Below, piece by piece: positions 1-7,531 of a stretch of DNA of 53,241 nucleotides (positions are counted from its first letter, which is position 1; each line of letters starts with the position of its first letter). The stretch covers positions 65,256 to 118,496 of the forward strand of contig JAJZYZ010000002.1 in NCBI GenBank assembly GCA_021797815.1, written 5' to 3'. The DNA comes from Bacillota bacterium (lineage in GTDB: Bacteria; Bacillota; Sulfobacillia; Sulfobacillales; JAIMBI01). A program made the translations under genes and the position numbers. The notes below the pieces were generated by a model. That model made no database searches and was not told the DNA's origin. It saw only the letters and a list, made by a program, of their open reading frames with translations.

Positions 1-56
1 CGCTGAGGCTGCAGGTGGCGCGACGGCGGACGGAGTTCCTGATGGCGCATGTGTAG
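1..56 (+). CDS. 3' end of an unidentified gene (partial)
   Basis: An open frame enters from the left edge and ends at a TAG at 54-56, leaving 17 visible residues that end RTEFLMAHV. The strong hairpin that follows directly supports a real gene end here. The tail is Arg-rich and too short to identify. It could also be chance coding. Confidence 0.35.
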   Translation, partial: LRLQVARRRTEFLMAHV

Positions 57-61
57 ATGAG

Positions 62-90
62 AAGAGCCCCGGCCTCGGGCCGGGGCTCTT
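62..90. terminator. Bidirectional hairpin terminator
   Basis: A perfect 13-bp inverted repeat (62-74 with 78-90) closes a 3-nt loop (TCG). It lies between the end of a rightward gene (stop at 54-56) and the end of the leftward M24 peptidase gene (stop at 95-97). The T tract is short on both sides, but stem strength and convergent position fit a shared terminator. Confidence 0.75.
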
Positions 91-94
91 GCTT

Positions 95-1201
95 TCAGTC
101 GATGATGACGGGTTCGCGCGCCAATCGGGACAGGATCCGCGCCGGCCCGTCGGTCACGATGGCGATGTCCTCGATTCGGACTCCGAATCGTCCCGGCAGG
201 TAGATGCCAGGCTCGATCGAAAATGCCATGCCGGGTTCGAGCACGGTGTCGTCGCCTTCCATCATGAACGGCGGCTCATGGACAGACACGCCGATCCCGT
301 GACCCGTGCGATGGACGAAGTACTGACCGTAGCCAGCGCGTTCGATGACGGCTCGGGCGGCGCGGTCGACAGCCTGGGCGGGGTGTCCCGCCCGGGCCGC
401 CTCTGCACCCGCGAGGCGCGCGTCCAGTACGATCTGATGGACCGTCAAGAACTCCGCGTCCGGCCGCCCCACGTACGCAGGGCGGGTGAGGTCGGAACAA
501 TAGCCGTTCTTGCGGCAGCCAATGTCAAACCACAGGGCGCCATCGGTCACGGGCGTCTCGTCGGGGTGATGGTGGGGGGCGGCGGTGTTCGGACCGAAGG
601 CGACCCCCTGGAAGCTCAGGCCGTCACTCCCGAGCTGGCGAAAACTATCCAGCATGGCGTCATGGAGCTCTCGCTCACTAACACCTCGCCGGATGGCTTC
701 CACGCCGCGCGCAAAGGTCTCGTCGGCGGCATCCGACGCCACCTGCAGGCGGTCTACTTCTTCGGCGTCTTTTACCATGCGCAACGGGCGCATCACGTGA
801 CTCGCGAGGCCGATGCCGTCCGGGGCCAGAATGTGGCGGATGGTTCGGACGTGGTCGTGACGAGCGGCGTCGGACACCAGCAGGCGGCCGCCGGTGCCAG
901 TGCCGGATGCCGTCCGGAGCGCCTGCTCCAGGGCATCACCGCCCCCATCGGCGTCCTGGAAGTCATAGACGGTCACGGGTCCGCCATCCAAGAGCTCGTG
1001 GGCCTCGTGGGCGTTCACGCCCGGTACCACCATGGCCGCCCCGCGTGCTCCCACGACGAGAAAACAGACGCGTTCGTCTGCCATCGGGGTATATCCCCCG
1101 AGGGCGTACATGACGTCGTCGCCGGCCGCCAGCAGGACCGCCCGCGCCCCTTGCTGCTCGGATCGCGCCCGGATGCGGGCCAGGCGGGCATCGCTTACCA
1201 T
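95..1201 (-). CDS. M24-family metallopeptidase (Xaa-Pro aminopeptidase-like), copy 1
   Basis: A 368-residue cytoplasmic protein of the pita-bread M24 family, which removes N-terminal residues next to proline or acts on related dipeptides. The C-terminal half has all five expected metal ligands: D226 (WFDIG), D237 (CSDLTR), H301 (RTGHGIG), E330 (SIEPG) and E344 (RIED). The N-terminal 130 residues match the creatinase/prolidase N domain. I start at the ATG at 1201 because AAGGAG lies 7 nt upstream; a start 21 nt further out lacks such a site. The next gene upstream is a paralogue of equal length, so this is a tandem duplication. Substrate cannot be told from sequence. Confidence 0.88.
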   Translation of the reverse strand: MVSDARLARIRARSEQQGARAVLLAAGDDVMYALGGYTPMADERVCFLVVGARGAAMVVPGVNAHEAHELLDGGPVTVYDFQDADGGGDALEQALRTASGTGTGGRLLVSDAARHDHVRTIRHILAPDGIGLASHVMRPLRMVKDAEEVDRLQVASDAADETFARGVEAIRRGVSERELHDAMLDSFRQLGSDGLSFQGVAFGPNTAAPHHHPDETPVTDGALWFDIGCRKNGYCSDLTRPAYVGRPDAEFLTVHQIVLDARLAGAEAARAGHPAQAVDRAARAVIERAGYGQYFVHRTGHGIGVSVHEPPFMMEGDDTVLEPGMAFSIEPGIYLPGRFGVRIEDIAIVTDGPARILSRLAREPVIID

Positions 1202-1261
1202 CTGGCATCTCCTTCTTTCCAACCAGGGTTCGTGTCGCCATCGTCGATGCGGCCCATGCGG

Positions 1262-2368
1262 CTACACCGGCACGACGACGGGTTCTGGGGAGAGCTTTGA
1301 CAGGATTTCGGCCGGACCATCGGTTACCACCGCGATGTCCTCGATGCGCACGCCAAAGCGGCCTGGCAGATAGATGCCGGGCTCGATGGAAAAGGTCATG
1401 CCAGGCTCCAGGATGGTGTCATCCCCTTCCATCATGAATGGCGCCTCGTGTCCTGCCACGCCGATGCCGTGCCCGGTGCGGTGGACGAAGTATGCCCCGT
1501 ACCCGGCCTTCTCGATCACGGCACGAGCGGCACGGTCGACGGCCGACGCCGGATTGCCGGCCCGGGCTGCCTGTTCTCCCGCCTGGCGGGCCTCCCACAC
1601 GATCCCATGGATCTCGCGGTAGAAGGCGTCCGGCTCGCCTCGGTAAGCCATCCGGGTGAGGTCCGAGCAGTAGCCGTTCTTCCGGCACCCAAGATCAAGC
1701 CACATGGGACCCACGCCAATGGCGGTGTCGTCGGGGCGGTGATGAGGGGCAGCCGAGTTGGGCCCGAAGGCAATGAGCTGCGAGCTTGCGCCGTCACTGC
1801 CCACACGCCGGAAATTCTGCAGCATGGCGTCATGCACGCCCCGTTCGGTGACACCGGCGGCGATGGCGGCCACGCCCGCTCCGAAGGTCGCATCGGCCGC
1901 ATCGGAGGAGCGCCGCAGACGCTCTATCTCTTCGGCGTCTTTCACCATCCGCAGGGGCCGCATGATCACACTGGCAAGGTCGATGGCCTCCGGCGCCAAA
2001 GCGCGCTCGACCGCCAGCATGTGATCATGGCGCGCGGCGTCGGACACCAGGACCCGGCCCCCTGTGGTCTGGCCGGTAGCCGTTTGGAGGGCCTCCGACA
2101 GGGCCGCGTCGGGTCCCGCATCATCGGCGTAGTCAAAGATGGTCACCGGGAAACCGGCCAGGTGAACATCGGCGTCATGCGCGTTGACGCCCGGAACCAC
2201 GAGGGCGGCACGGTCGGCTCCTACGACGAGAAAGCAGCAACGTTCGTCACCGGGCGGGGTGAAGCCGAGGGTGTAAAGCACGTCGTCGCCGGGGGACAGG
2301 AGCACGGCACGGACACCGGCCGCAGCGACGCGATCCTGCACCCGGGTGAGACGGGAATCGGTGAGCAT
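1262..2368 (-). CDS. M24-family metallopeptidase (Xaa-Pro aminopeptidase-like), copy 2
   Basis: A 368-residue paralogue of the gene just downstream, with the same order of segments and metal-ligand motifs (LDLGCRKNGYCSDL, HRTGHGIG, SIEPGIY, RIEDI). AAGGAG sits 6 nt before the ATG. It is first in a two-gene leftward unit, with a 60-nt gap to copy 1. The copies diverge most in the N-terminal domain and in the loop after GHGIGV (SVHEPP versus AGHEAP), which may reflect different peptide preferences. A weak -10-like TATCCT lies about 20 nt upstream of the ATG, but no good -35 was seen. Confidence 0.88.
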   Translation of the reverse strand: MLTDSRLTRVQDRVAAAGVRAVLLSPGDDVLYTLGFTPPGDERCCFLVVGADRAALVVPGVNAHDADVHLAGFPVTIFDYADDAGPDAALSEALQTATGQTTGGRVLVSDAARHDHMLAVERALAPEAIDLASVIMRPLRMVKDAEEIERLRRSSDAADATFGAGVAAIAAGVTERGVHDAMLQNFRRVGSDGASSQLIAFGPNSAAPHHRPDDTAIGVGPMWLDLGCRKNGYCSDLTRMAYRGEPDAFYREIHGIVWEARQAGEQAARAGNPASAVDRAARAVIEKAGYGAYFVHRTGHGIGVAGHEAPFMMEGDDTILEPGMTFSIEPGIYLPGRFGVRIEDIAVVTDGPAEILSKLSPEPVVVPV

Positions 2369-2434
2369 AGTGCACTCCTTTGGTCAGGATAGGGTCTCGG
2401 GGCCAGCTTCGCTACGGTTCCGACCGGTTCCTGT

Positions 2435-2471
2435 CCCGCGGCGCCCGCGGCGTGGCGCCGGGGGCCGCGGG
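2435..2471. repeat. GC-rich inverted repeat between divergent genes
   Basis: CCCGCGGC at 2435-2442 is the exact reverse complement of 2464-2471, and the 21-nt spacer is itself rich in GC palindromes. It lies between the leftward peptidase genes and a rightward small gene. It has no T tract, so a terminator role is doubtful. It may be a regulatory hairpin or only a composition effect. Confidence 0.35.
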
Positions 2472-2524
2472 ATGATACGGTGGCGGCAAGACATTGACAC
2501 GGGGGTGGCCCTACGGACGCGCTC

Positions 2525-2743
2525 ATGCGGCGCCGGTGGCTCCTATACTCTCTTTTGGCCGTGAACGTGATTCTAAACGCCGTGTTGCCGCCCGTTTTTC
2601 TCTTGTCCGCGCTGTTTTTGGTGGTCATGTCCTTCCGGACCGAGTTTCGCCCCCTTTTTAGGCTCTACGGGATCGTCATCTTGGCCGGCGGGCTTCTGGC
2701 CCTCTTTGGCGGTCTCGCGCTGCGCGGTCACCTGCACCCCTAA
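2525..2743 (+). CDS. Small membrane protein, two predicted TM segments
   Basis: A 72-residue hydrophobic protein with an Arg-rich N-terminus (MRRRW), a long hydrophobic segment at about residues 6-36 and a second at about 47-67, separated by a basic loop (FRTEFRPLFRLYG). This looks like a two-helix inner-membrane protein. No Shine-Dalgarno precedes the ATG, so a downstream GTG (2561) is possible. Its TAA overlaps the stop of the convergent aspS gene by 3-4 nt. No family recognised; the hydrophobic pattern is the main support. Confidence 0.5.
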   Translation: MRRRWLLYSLLAVNVILNAVLPPVFLLSALFLVVMSFRTEFRPLFRLYGIVILAGGLLALFGGLALRGHLHP

Positions 2744-4077
2744 GGCGCAAGGCGGCCGCGATAGCGCGGGAAGGCCGTAACCTCGCGAATGTTGGCCGCG
2801 CCTAGATACTGCTTGGCCACGCGCTCCAGGCCGATGGCAAAGCCGCCGTGGGGCGGCATTCCATGCCGGAACGCCTCGAGATAGGCCCCGAAGGGAGTGG
2901 GGTCCATGCCCCGCTCGGCCATAACTCGAAGGTAGTCGGCCTCTCGATGCAGGCGCTGACCGCCGGTCACAATCTCAAGGCCCCGAAACAGGATGTCGAA
3001 GCCGCGCGAATACCCCGGCCGGTCCGGGTCGGGATGGGTATAGAAGGGCCGTTCGTCCTGGGGATACCCGGTCACCACCAAAAAGTCGGACAGGAACTCG
3101 GTACGCGCCCACTCGCCTAAGTGGCGCTCGCCGGCCGGGGTGAGGTCAGGCCGTTCGCCGGGCTGCCGGATATGGGCCGCTTCCAGCACGGCCATCGCGT
3201 CCTCGAACGAGAGCGACGGCAGCGCATCCGGCATCAGGACCGGCTCCTGGTCGGGCATGAACGCCGCCGCGGCCGCCATCATCTCCGCCAATGCTTCGCG
3301 CGCGGTCGCAATGAGCTCCGCCACATTCTCGATGAAGCCCATCTCGGCGTCGAGGGAGCAGTATTGGGCCAGATGGCGCCCCGTGTCGTGGGGCTCGGCC
3401 CGGAACACCGGACCCACCTCGAACACCCGCTCCAGCACCCCGACCAGCATCTGCTTGTAAAGCTGGGGGCTTTGCGTGAGGTAGGCGGGAACGTCAAAGT
3501 ACTCAAGCCGGAAGACCTCGGCACCCCCTTCGGCCGTCGCGCCCACCATCTTGGGGGTAAAGACCTCCGTGAAGTCGAGACGGCGGAGCGCGGCCCGGAA
3601 TCCTTCCGCCAGCGCCGCCATGAGAGCGAGGGCCTGACGGCGGTCCGCGTGCCGCAGGGTGACCGCTGCGTGGTCGAGGATGAAGGGCAGACTTGCCTGC
3701 AGTTCCCGGCGTGACAGGACCACCGGGGGAGGTTCAGATGCTGCCGCCAGCACGGTGATGCGCGGCGCCACCAGCTCGACGCCGCCGGGTGCCCGCGGCT
3801 CGGTGCCGGGCGTGCCGATGACCTCCAGGACGCTTTCGTCGGGAACGGCGGTCAGGGGCGCCATTTCTTCGGCGTCGGCGCGAATCTGAGCCAGACCGGT
3901 TCGGTCACGGAGCACGACAAAGTTGAGAGTTCCGAGCCGGCGGACGTTGTGCAGAAAACCTTGGAGCCGAACCTCCTGGCCGATGTGGCCGGAAAGATCG
4001 GCGGCCAGGGTGCGGGGAAGCTTTTCGGGGGCAGGATGAGTTGAGCCAGTCGGCTCGGACGGGTCAGACGGATTCAT
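2740..4077 (-). CDS. aspS: Aspartyl-tRNA synthetase, archaeal/non-discriminating type
   Basis: A class II synthetase of 445 residues that charges tRNA-Asp and, in many relatives of this type, also tRNA-Asn for GatCAB amidation. An OB-fold anticodon-binding domain (about 25-115) precedes the catalytic domain. Motif 2 is at about 219-238 (FEVGPVFRAEPHDTGRH) and motif 3 at about 411-420 (GGFAIGLERV). It lacks the large GAD insertion of standard bacterial AspRS, and its length fits the archaeal type. The start at 4077 is set by GGAGG 8 nt upstream; a longer frame to 4143 would run into the T-box. Expression appears to be set by that T-box, whose specifier reads GAC (Asp). Whether the enzyme is discriminating cannot be decided here. 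Confidence 0.92.
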   Translation of the reverse strand: MNPSDPSEPTGSTHPAPEKLPRTLAADLSGHIGQEVRLQGFLHNVRRLGTLNFVVLRDRTGLAQIRADAEEMAPLTAVPDESVLEVIGTPGTEPRAPGGVELVAPRITVLAAASEPPPVVLSRRELQASLPFILDHAAVTLRHADRRQALALMAALAEGFRAALRRLDFTEVFTPKMVGATAEGGAEVFRLEYFDVPAYLTQSPQLYKQMLVGVLERVFEVGPVFRAEPHDTGRHLAQYCSLDAEMGFIENVAELIATAREALAEMMAAAAAFMPDQEPVLMPDALPSLSFEDAMAVLEAAHIRQPGERPDLTPAGERHLGEWARTEFLSDFLVVTGYPQDERPFYTHPDPDRPGYSRGFDILFRGLEIVTGGQRLHREADYLRVMAERGMDPTPFGAYLEAFRHGMPPHGGFAIGLERVAKQYLGAANIREVTAFPRYRGRLAP

Positions 4078-4293
4078 GCATGGCACCTCCGCACGCTCTC
4101 CTCCCTTGGTGCGGACGGGGAGGGACCCGTGGTGCCACCGCACTTCGTCGGCTGACCGACCTCATGCCCGATAACGCGGGCAGCGTGCTCACAAACGCTC
4201 GGGAGTGTCTTCGCCAGGGCCTCGTGCCGCGTTTCAGCGCCAGCGGCTCTCTTTAACGAAGGGAACCTGGGTACTACTCTCCGTCATGGCGTT
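4078..4293 (-). promoter_or_regulatory. T-box leader with GAC (Asp) specifier; SD-sequestering type
   Basis: Read leftward, the leader has a Stem I closed by CCAGG/CCTGG, with an AGTA motif and a distal GCCGC/GCGGC helix. The specifier loop reads GAA-GAC-A, with GAC at 4209-4207. Two small hairpins follow. The antiterminator-like element has helix GTGCGG (4143-4138) with CCGCAC (4114-4109), a TGGCACC bulge (4137-4131) and helix ACGGG/CCCGT. TGGC should pair with the GCCA end of uncharged tRNA-Asp. No T tract follows. Instead TGGCACC is exactly complementary to GGTGCCA (4087-4081), which overlaps the aspS Shine-Dalgarno GGAGG (4090-4086). This implies control of ribosome access, as known for actinobacterial T-boxes. 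Confidence 0.88.
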
Positions 4294-5056
4294 GTGCGGA
4301 TGGTAGCACCTCGGCGCGAGACTGTCGAGAATGCGAGAGGAGCTTGAGGAAGGCGGCGACGTAAGCTCCCGCAAACGGTTCCAGCTCTTGAATGGGCGGG
4401 GTCGGCGCGATATCTCCGAGGACCCCGTAAACCCGCAGACGCAAATATTCCCCGAACACCCGGGCCCGCCCGCTGCCCGATTGCGACCAGTCCTGGCGGG
4501 AGAGCGGCACACCATCGTACGCGGCGTCAAAGCCAAGGGGCGTTAGGGCGATGACGGGCGGGAGGTGACGGAGGAGAGTCGCGCGGGCGCGCCCGGCACC
4601 GTGACTCTTGGTGATGAAAAGCAGCGAGGCAACCGAGTCGAAGTCCAACCGCTCACGCGCAAACAGGACATTCTCAAGCGTGTTGCGCGAACGGTCCTCA
4701 ACCACGATGGCGGCGTCGGGAACACCGGCGTCGAGAAGATGCCGCCGCATCTCTCGGGCTTCCGGAATCTCGGTGTCATGCCAGTCCGGATGTTTCACCC
4801 CGCTCGGACTCACCCCACCGGTGACAAGCACCAGCGGTGCCAGCTCCCGTCGATAGGCGGCAATCGCCGTCTCCCAGTGGCCGGGATGGGTCCCCCCGAA
4901 CACGAACAGCAGATCGGCCGGTGCGGGCGCCGCCGGCGGCAGAAACACCGCCTCGGTCAGTTTGCGGATCGCATCCGGCGACAGGGGCGGGGAGGGGGGC
5001 GCCTTCGGTACGAGGGGAGTGTTTCGGGGGCTCTCAGGCGTCGACGAGGGCGTCAA
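4274..5056 (-). CDS. YdcF-like DUF218 domain protein
   Basis: About 260 residues with the DUF218/YdcF Rossmann-like core: LLFVFGG near the start, a VTGG turn, then EAREMRRHLLDAGVP and the hallmark EDRSRNTLENVLFARE. The family is linked to envelope or nucleotide-related functions, but its reaction is not settled. No signal peptide or TM helix is evident, unlike the SanA/ElyC branch. I favour a TTG start at 5056, preceded by GGAGGT 5 nt upstream and overlapping the RidA gene by 23 nt; an ATG at 5107 would lie deep inside RidA and encode an implausible Trp/Cys-rich leader. Its 3' end contains the promoter and first bases of the aspS T-box. Confidence 0.72.
   Translation of the reverse strand: MTPSSTPESPRNTPLVPKAPPSPPLSPDAIRKLTEAVFLPPAAPAPADLLFVFGGTHPGHWETAIAAYRRELAPLVLVTGGVSPSGVKHPDWHDTEIPEAREMRRHLLDAGVPDAAIVVEDRSRNTLENVLFARERLDFDSVASLLFITKSHGAGRARATLLRHLPPVIALTPLGFDAAYDGVPLSRQDWSQSGSGRARVFGEYLRLRVYGVLGDIAPTPPIQELEPFAGAYVAAFLKLLSHSRQSRAEVLPSAQRHDGE
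4300..4328 (-). promoter_or_regulatory. Promoter of the aspS T-box transcript
   Basis: TCGACA (4328-4323), a 17-nt spacer and TACCAT (4305-4300) with an upstream TG form a sigma-A-like promoter with extended -10. The predicted start, about 4293, falls just before Stem I of the T-box. The promoter lies inside the 3' end of the DUF218 gene. Confidence 0.65.
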
Positions 5057-5423
5057 CTTCCACCTCCACCAGCAGATCGGGGTTAATGAGCTTCGACACT
5101 TCCACAAGCGTGGCGGCCGGATGAAACTCCCGGAAGAGAGTGCCCATCACCTGTCCGATGTCGTCAGCCCGTCCGATGTCGGTCGTAAAGATCCGAACAC
5201 GCACGATGTCCTGCAGCCGCGCTCCCGCCTGGCGGAGCGCCTCTTCGATGATTGCAAACGCCCGTATCGTCTGTGCGCGCATATCTCCCGCGCCCACAAC
5301 CGCTCCCTCCCGCATGGCGGTGGTCCCGGAGACCCACACGTGCGAGCCTGCGCGCACGACCCGCGAATAACCGTAGCGGGCCTCCCAGGGGGAACCCGAG
5401 GCGATCTCCATCCGCTCACCCAT
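5034..5423 (-). CDS. RidA (YjgF/YER057c/UK114) family protein
   Basis: A 129-residue trimeric-fold RidA-family protein. RidA proteins hydrolyse reactive enamine/imine intermediates from PLP enzymes; some subfamilies have other roles. Visible hallmarks are SRVVRAGSHVWVSGTTA near the N-terminus, AFAIIEEALRQAGARLQDIVRVRIFTTD in the middle and ATLVEVSKLINPDLLVEVEVDA at the end. The Arg typical of enamine-active RidA near position 105 is not at the usual place (VSKL), which suggests another subfamily. The start at 5423 has GGAGG 6 nt upstream, and the length matches the family. It is first of a two-gene unit with the DUF218 gene. Confidence 0.85.
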   Translation of the reverse strand: MGERMEIASGSPWEARYGYSRVVRAGSHVWVSGTTAMREGAVVGAGDMRAQTIRAFAIIEEALRQAGARLQDIVRVRIFTTDIGRADDIGQVMGTLFREFHPAATLVEVSKLINPDLLVEVEVDALVDA

Positions 5424-5609
5424 GGCCTGCCTCCACTCGCCATTGTCTCCTTCCCGGCGCGGGGCTGGTCCGCGCGCGCTCTCGAAGCCCCGAGCCGCCA
5501 TTGCCCCCTGCGACCTTCTTGACCGGGGGGGGCGGCCGCCGACGGGGCCGGGACAAACCGCCACCGTCGATCCATGCGGCTTCCGGGCGACCCTGAATCG
5601 ATGCGCTGG

Positions 5610-6176
5610 CTACCGGGGCGCCACGTCTTTACTGACGATGTAGGCGTGCTTTCCTACCTGCCGGCCGCGTGTGAAGCCGAACTGGTCAAACAGCTCCACG
5701 GTCGCGCTGAATAGAAATCGGCCCGGCGCCTCCCGACCGGCCGTCACCTCGGAGATGGCCTCCGTACGTCCGCCGCCCGCGGCACCAATCTGTACGAGCG
5801 CTCCCTCGAGCGCTTTCCGGGCAATGCCCAGCCCGCGATGTCTCTTATCCACGTAGAAACACGTGATCCGCCAGTCAGGGAGGGGGGGCGGATCTTTCTG
5901 GTACTCGCGCAGATGTTTGATGTTCGGAAGCTCCAAGGGGCTCCCGTACTGGCACCATCCCTGGGCCCGGCCATCTTCGTCGAAGACCAGGGCCGCATGG
6001 GCGCGGTCCTCCCGGACACGCTTTTCTTTGGCGACACGATGGTCGGAGCCCCGCTCTTCTGGTGTGAGGTGATACGAGATGCACCAGCATCCGCCGAAGA
6101 TGCCGTTGTTGCGCTCGACGAGCTCCGAAAACGCCTCCCAGGTGGACGCATCGAGCGGCCGTACGGTATATGACAT
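5610..6176 (-). CDS. GNAT-family N-acetyltransferase
   Basis: 188 residues with a GNAT fold. The acetyl-CoA-binding segment is the V-x-x-x-x-R-G-x-G-I-A stretch (VDKRHRGLGIARKALEGAL) at about 110-128, and the C-terminus has the usual F-x-x-x-G-F turn (LFDQFGFTRGRQVG). An N-terminal GGCWCISYHL segment resembles a branch of uncharacterised GNAT proteins. AAGGGAGG lies about 6 nt before the ATG. It is a single leftward gene, 187 nt upstream of RidA. Substrate unknown. Confidence 0.82.
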   Translation of the reverse strand: MSYTVRPLDASTWEAFSELVERNNGIFGGCWCISYHLTPEERGSDHRVAKEKRVREDRAHAALVFDEDGRAQGWCQYGSPLELPNIKHLREYQKDPPPLPDWRITCFYVDKRHRGLGIARKALEGALVQIGAAGGGRTEAISEVTAGREAPGRFLFSATVELFDQFGFTRGRQVGKHAYIVSKDVAPR

Positions 6177-7217
6177 CGGTGCCTCCCTTCGCTTCTGTCC
6201 TTGCGGACCCTTTCTTCGACGGCCGTGGGCCGGGTCCTGCGGGCACCTGTGAGCAGGTGATAGATAGACGAGAAGAGGTGAGGCGCGGCATCCGTGTCGA
6301 CCCTCACTCCTTCGCGTCTTCGCTCGCTGGTCACGCTGGTCGCGTTGATAGGCAAGGGTCCCGTGCAGAGCGGACCTAGATGACGTCGCGCCGCGAGCTC
6401 ATAGCGTCTGGAGTCGCGGACCGGTTAGGGCGGAATGGCAGCGTCAATGTGATGCGGAGCCGGCCCCGCGCGAGGATGGGCGCGGTCGCGAACGCGGCGA
6501 TGCATGATGCGCGGAATACCTCGCGCGCGGTTCACCGGCTACCAGCCGGAGGGCGAGTATAACGAAAAGCCATGAGCGAAGGGGGCCCTTCCTGCCTGCA
6601 CCTGGCGCCGCCAGCGGCCGAAGCTTGGCATGGATCTGCCCTCCGTGATGGCTCGAACAGCGGACAACGAGGCACGGGTCGCGGTAATGGAGCCGTGCAG
6701 CACGGGCGCGCCTACGGAGGATGGTGCCAGCCGCCCGCTTGATCCGGGTCAAGGCGGCGGGACCGGGGGACGAGACCTGTTCGGGAGGCCCTGGCTCGCA
6801 CAACGCGGTCGCCCGTTACAAGTCGTGCTGGAGCTACAGCGATGGAACCGCCCTTGGCCTTGACACCAGAACCGCTTCACGACGGCGGGCGTTATCCTGG
6901 GGGGGTGTGTTTTTCGGGAGTTGCCTGTCCAGTATCTCGGGCCTCGAGAGTCCGTGAGCGGCTAGCGTCCGCAAGCTCTTGCGCGGTCGGACCCTCGCTT
7001 GCGGGGGCGGCGCCGGTCAGCGGCGCGGACCCACCGGCTTCAGCCGGTCGGGGCTTGACGCGACACCGTCGTTGCGTACGGTCGCGCGCCTACTGGAAGG
7101 CAAGTCGCCTCCATAAAAGAAGGACCCCGTCCGCGCCGACACCCATCGCCCCGCGATGGTGTCAGACACGCACGAGATCCCCGTAGAACTCTATCCGGGC
7201 CAAGCTATCCAAGCTTT
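6177..7217. other. Gene-free stretch of about 1 kb
   Basis: I see no credible gene here. Short frames on both strands have skewed Arg/Pro/Ser content, no ribosome sites and no family motifs. The stretch holds several small inverted repeats, for example ACCGGC/GCCGGT at 7033-7048, and a better hairpin next to the leucine tRNAs (separate entry). It could be decayed coding DNA or hold an unrecognised RNA. Confidence 0.5.
7113..7163 (-). terminator. Possible terminator region for the tRNA-Leu transcript
   Basis: Downstream of the leucine tRNAs, read leftward, a hairpin (7163-7153 with 7149-7138, one bulge, 3-nt loop) is followed by a short GGAC-GGG-GTCC hairpin running into TTCTTTT. Together they look like a weak two-step terminator. 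The T tract is imperfect. Confidence 0.42.
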
Positions 7218-7302
<85 letters not shown>

Positions 7303-7309
7303 AAACCAC

Positions 7310-7396
7310 TGGTGCCGAAGGTGGGACTTGAACCCACACGAGCTGTCGCTCACGGCGCCCTGAACACCGCGTGTCTGCCTGTTCCACCACTTCGGC
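7310..7396 (-). tRNA. tRNA-Leu (anticodon CAG)
   Basis: An 87-nt class II tRNA with encoded CCA. The acceptor stem GCCGAAG pairs with CTTCGGC and the discriminator is A. The anticodon stem CGGTG/CGCCG encloses loop TTCAGGG, giving CAG for CUG, the main leucine codon in such GC-rich genes. The variable arm is long. A -10/-35 pair lies directly upstream. Confidence 0.96.
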
Positions 7397-7405
7397 GCGC
7401 TCGTT

Positions 7406-7435
7406 AGTATAGCAGGGGCCATGATTCGGGCGCAA
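7406..7435 (-). promoter_or_regulatory. Promoter of the tRNA-Leu pair
   Basis: Read leftward: TTGCGC (7435-7430), an 18-nt spacer and TATACT (7411-7406), ending 9 nt before the first base of tRNA-Leu(CAG). It is divergent from the ccm operon promoter. Confidence 0.7.
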
Positions 7436-7489
7436 GATCTGGACCCGGCCGTGACATCAATAAGGCGAGAAGGTCGACATGACCCCCTA

Positions 7490-7498
7490 TGATATAAT
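7490..7498 (+). promoter_or_regulatory. Extended -10 promoter of the ccm operon
   Basis: TG-A-TATAAT is a perfect extended -10 element, about 25 nt before the first ccmE ribosome site. No convincing -35 lies at the right distance, as is common for extended -10 promoters. Confidence 0.65.
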
Positions 7499-7531
7499 GA
7501 GGCGATTTTCTTCCAGGTCGAGGTGATCCAC

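Noticed and set aside
2494-2524. TTGACA at 2494 as a promoter for the small membrane protein
   Set aside because: No -10-like hexamer at 16-18 nt; the TATACT at 2544 is 44 nt away and inside the gene.
4078-4143. Longer N-terminus for aspS starting at 4143
   Set aside because: It would translate the T-box antiterminator, and the ribosome site GGAGG fits only the ATG at 4077.
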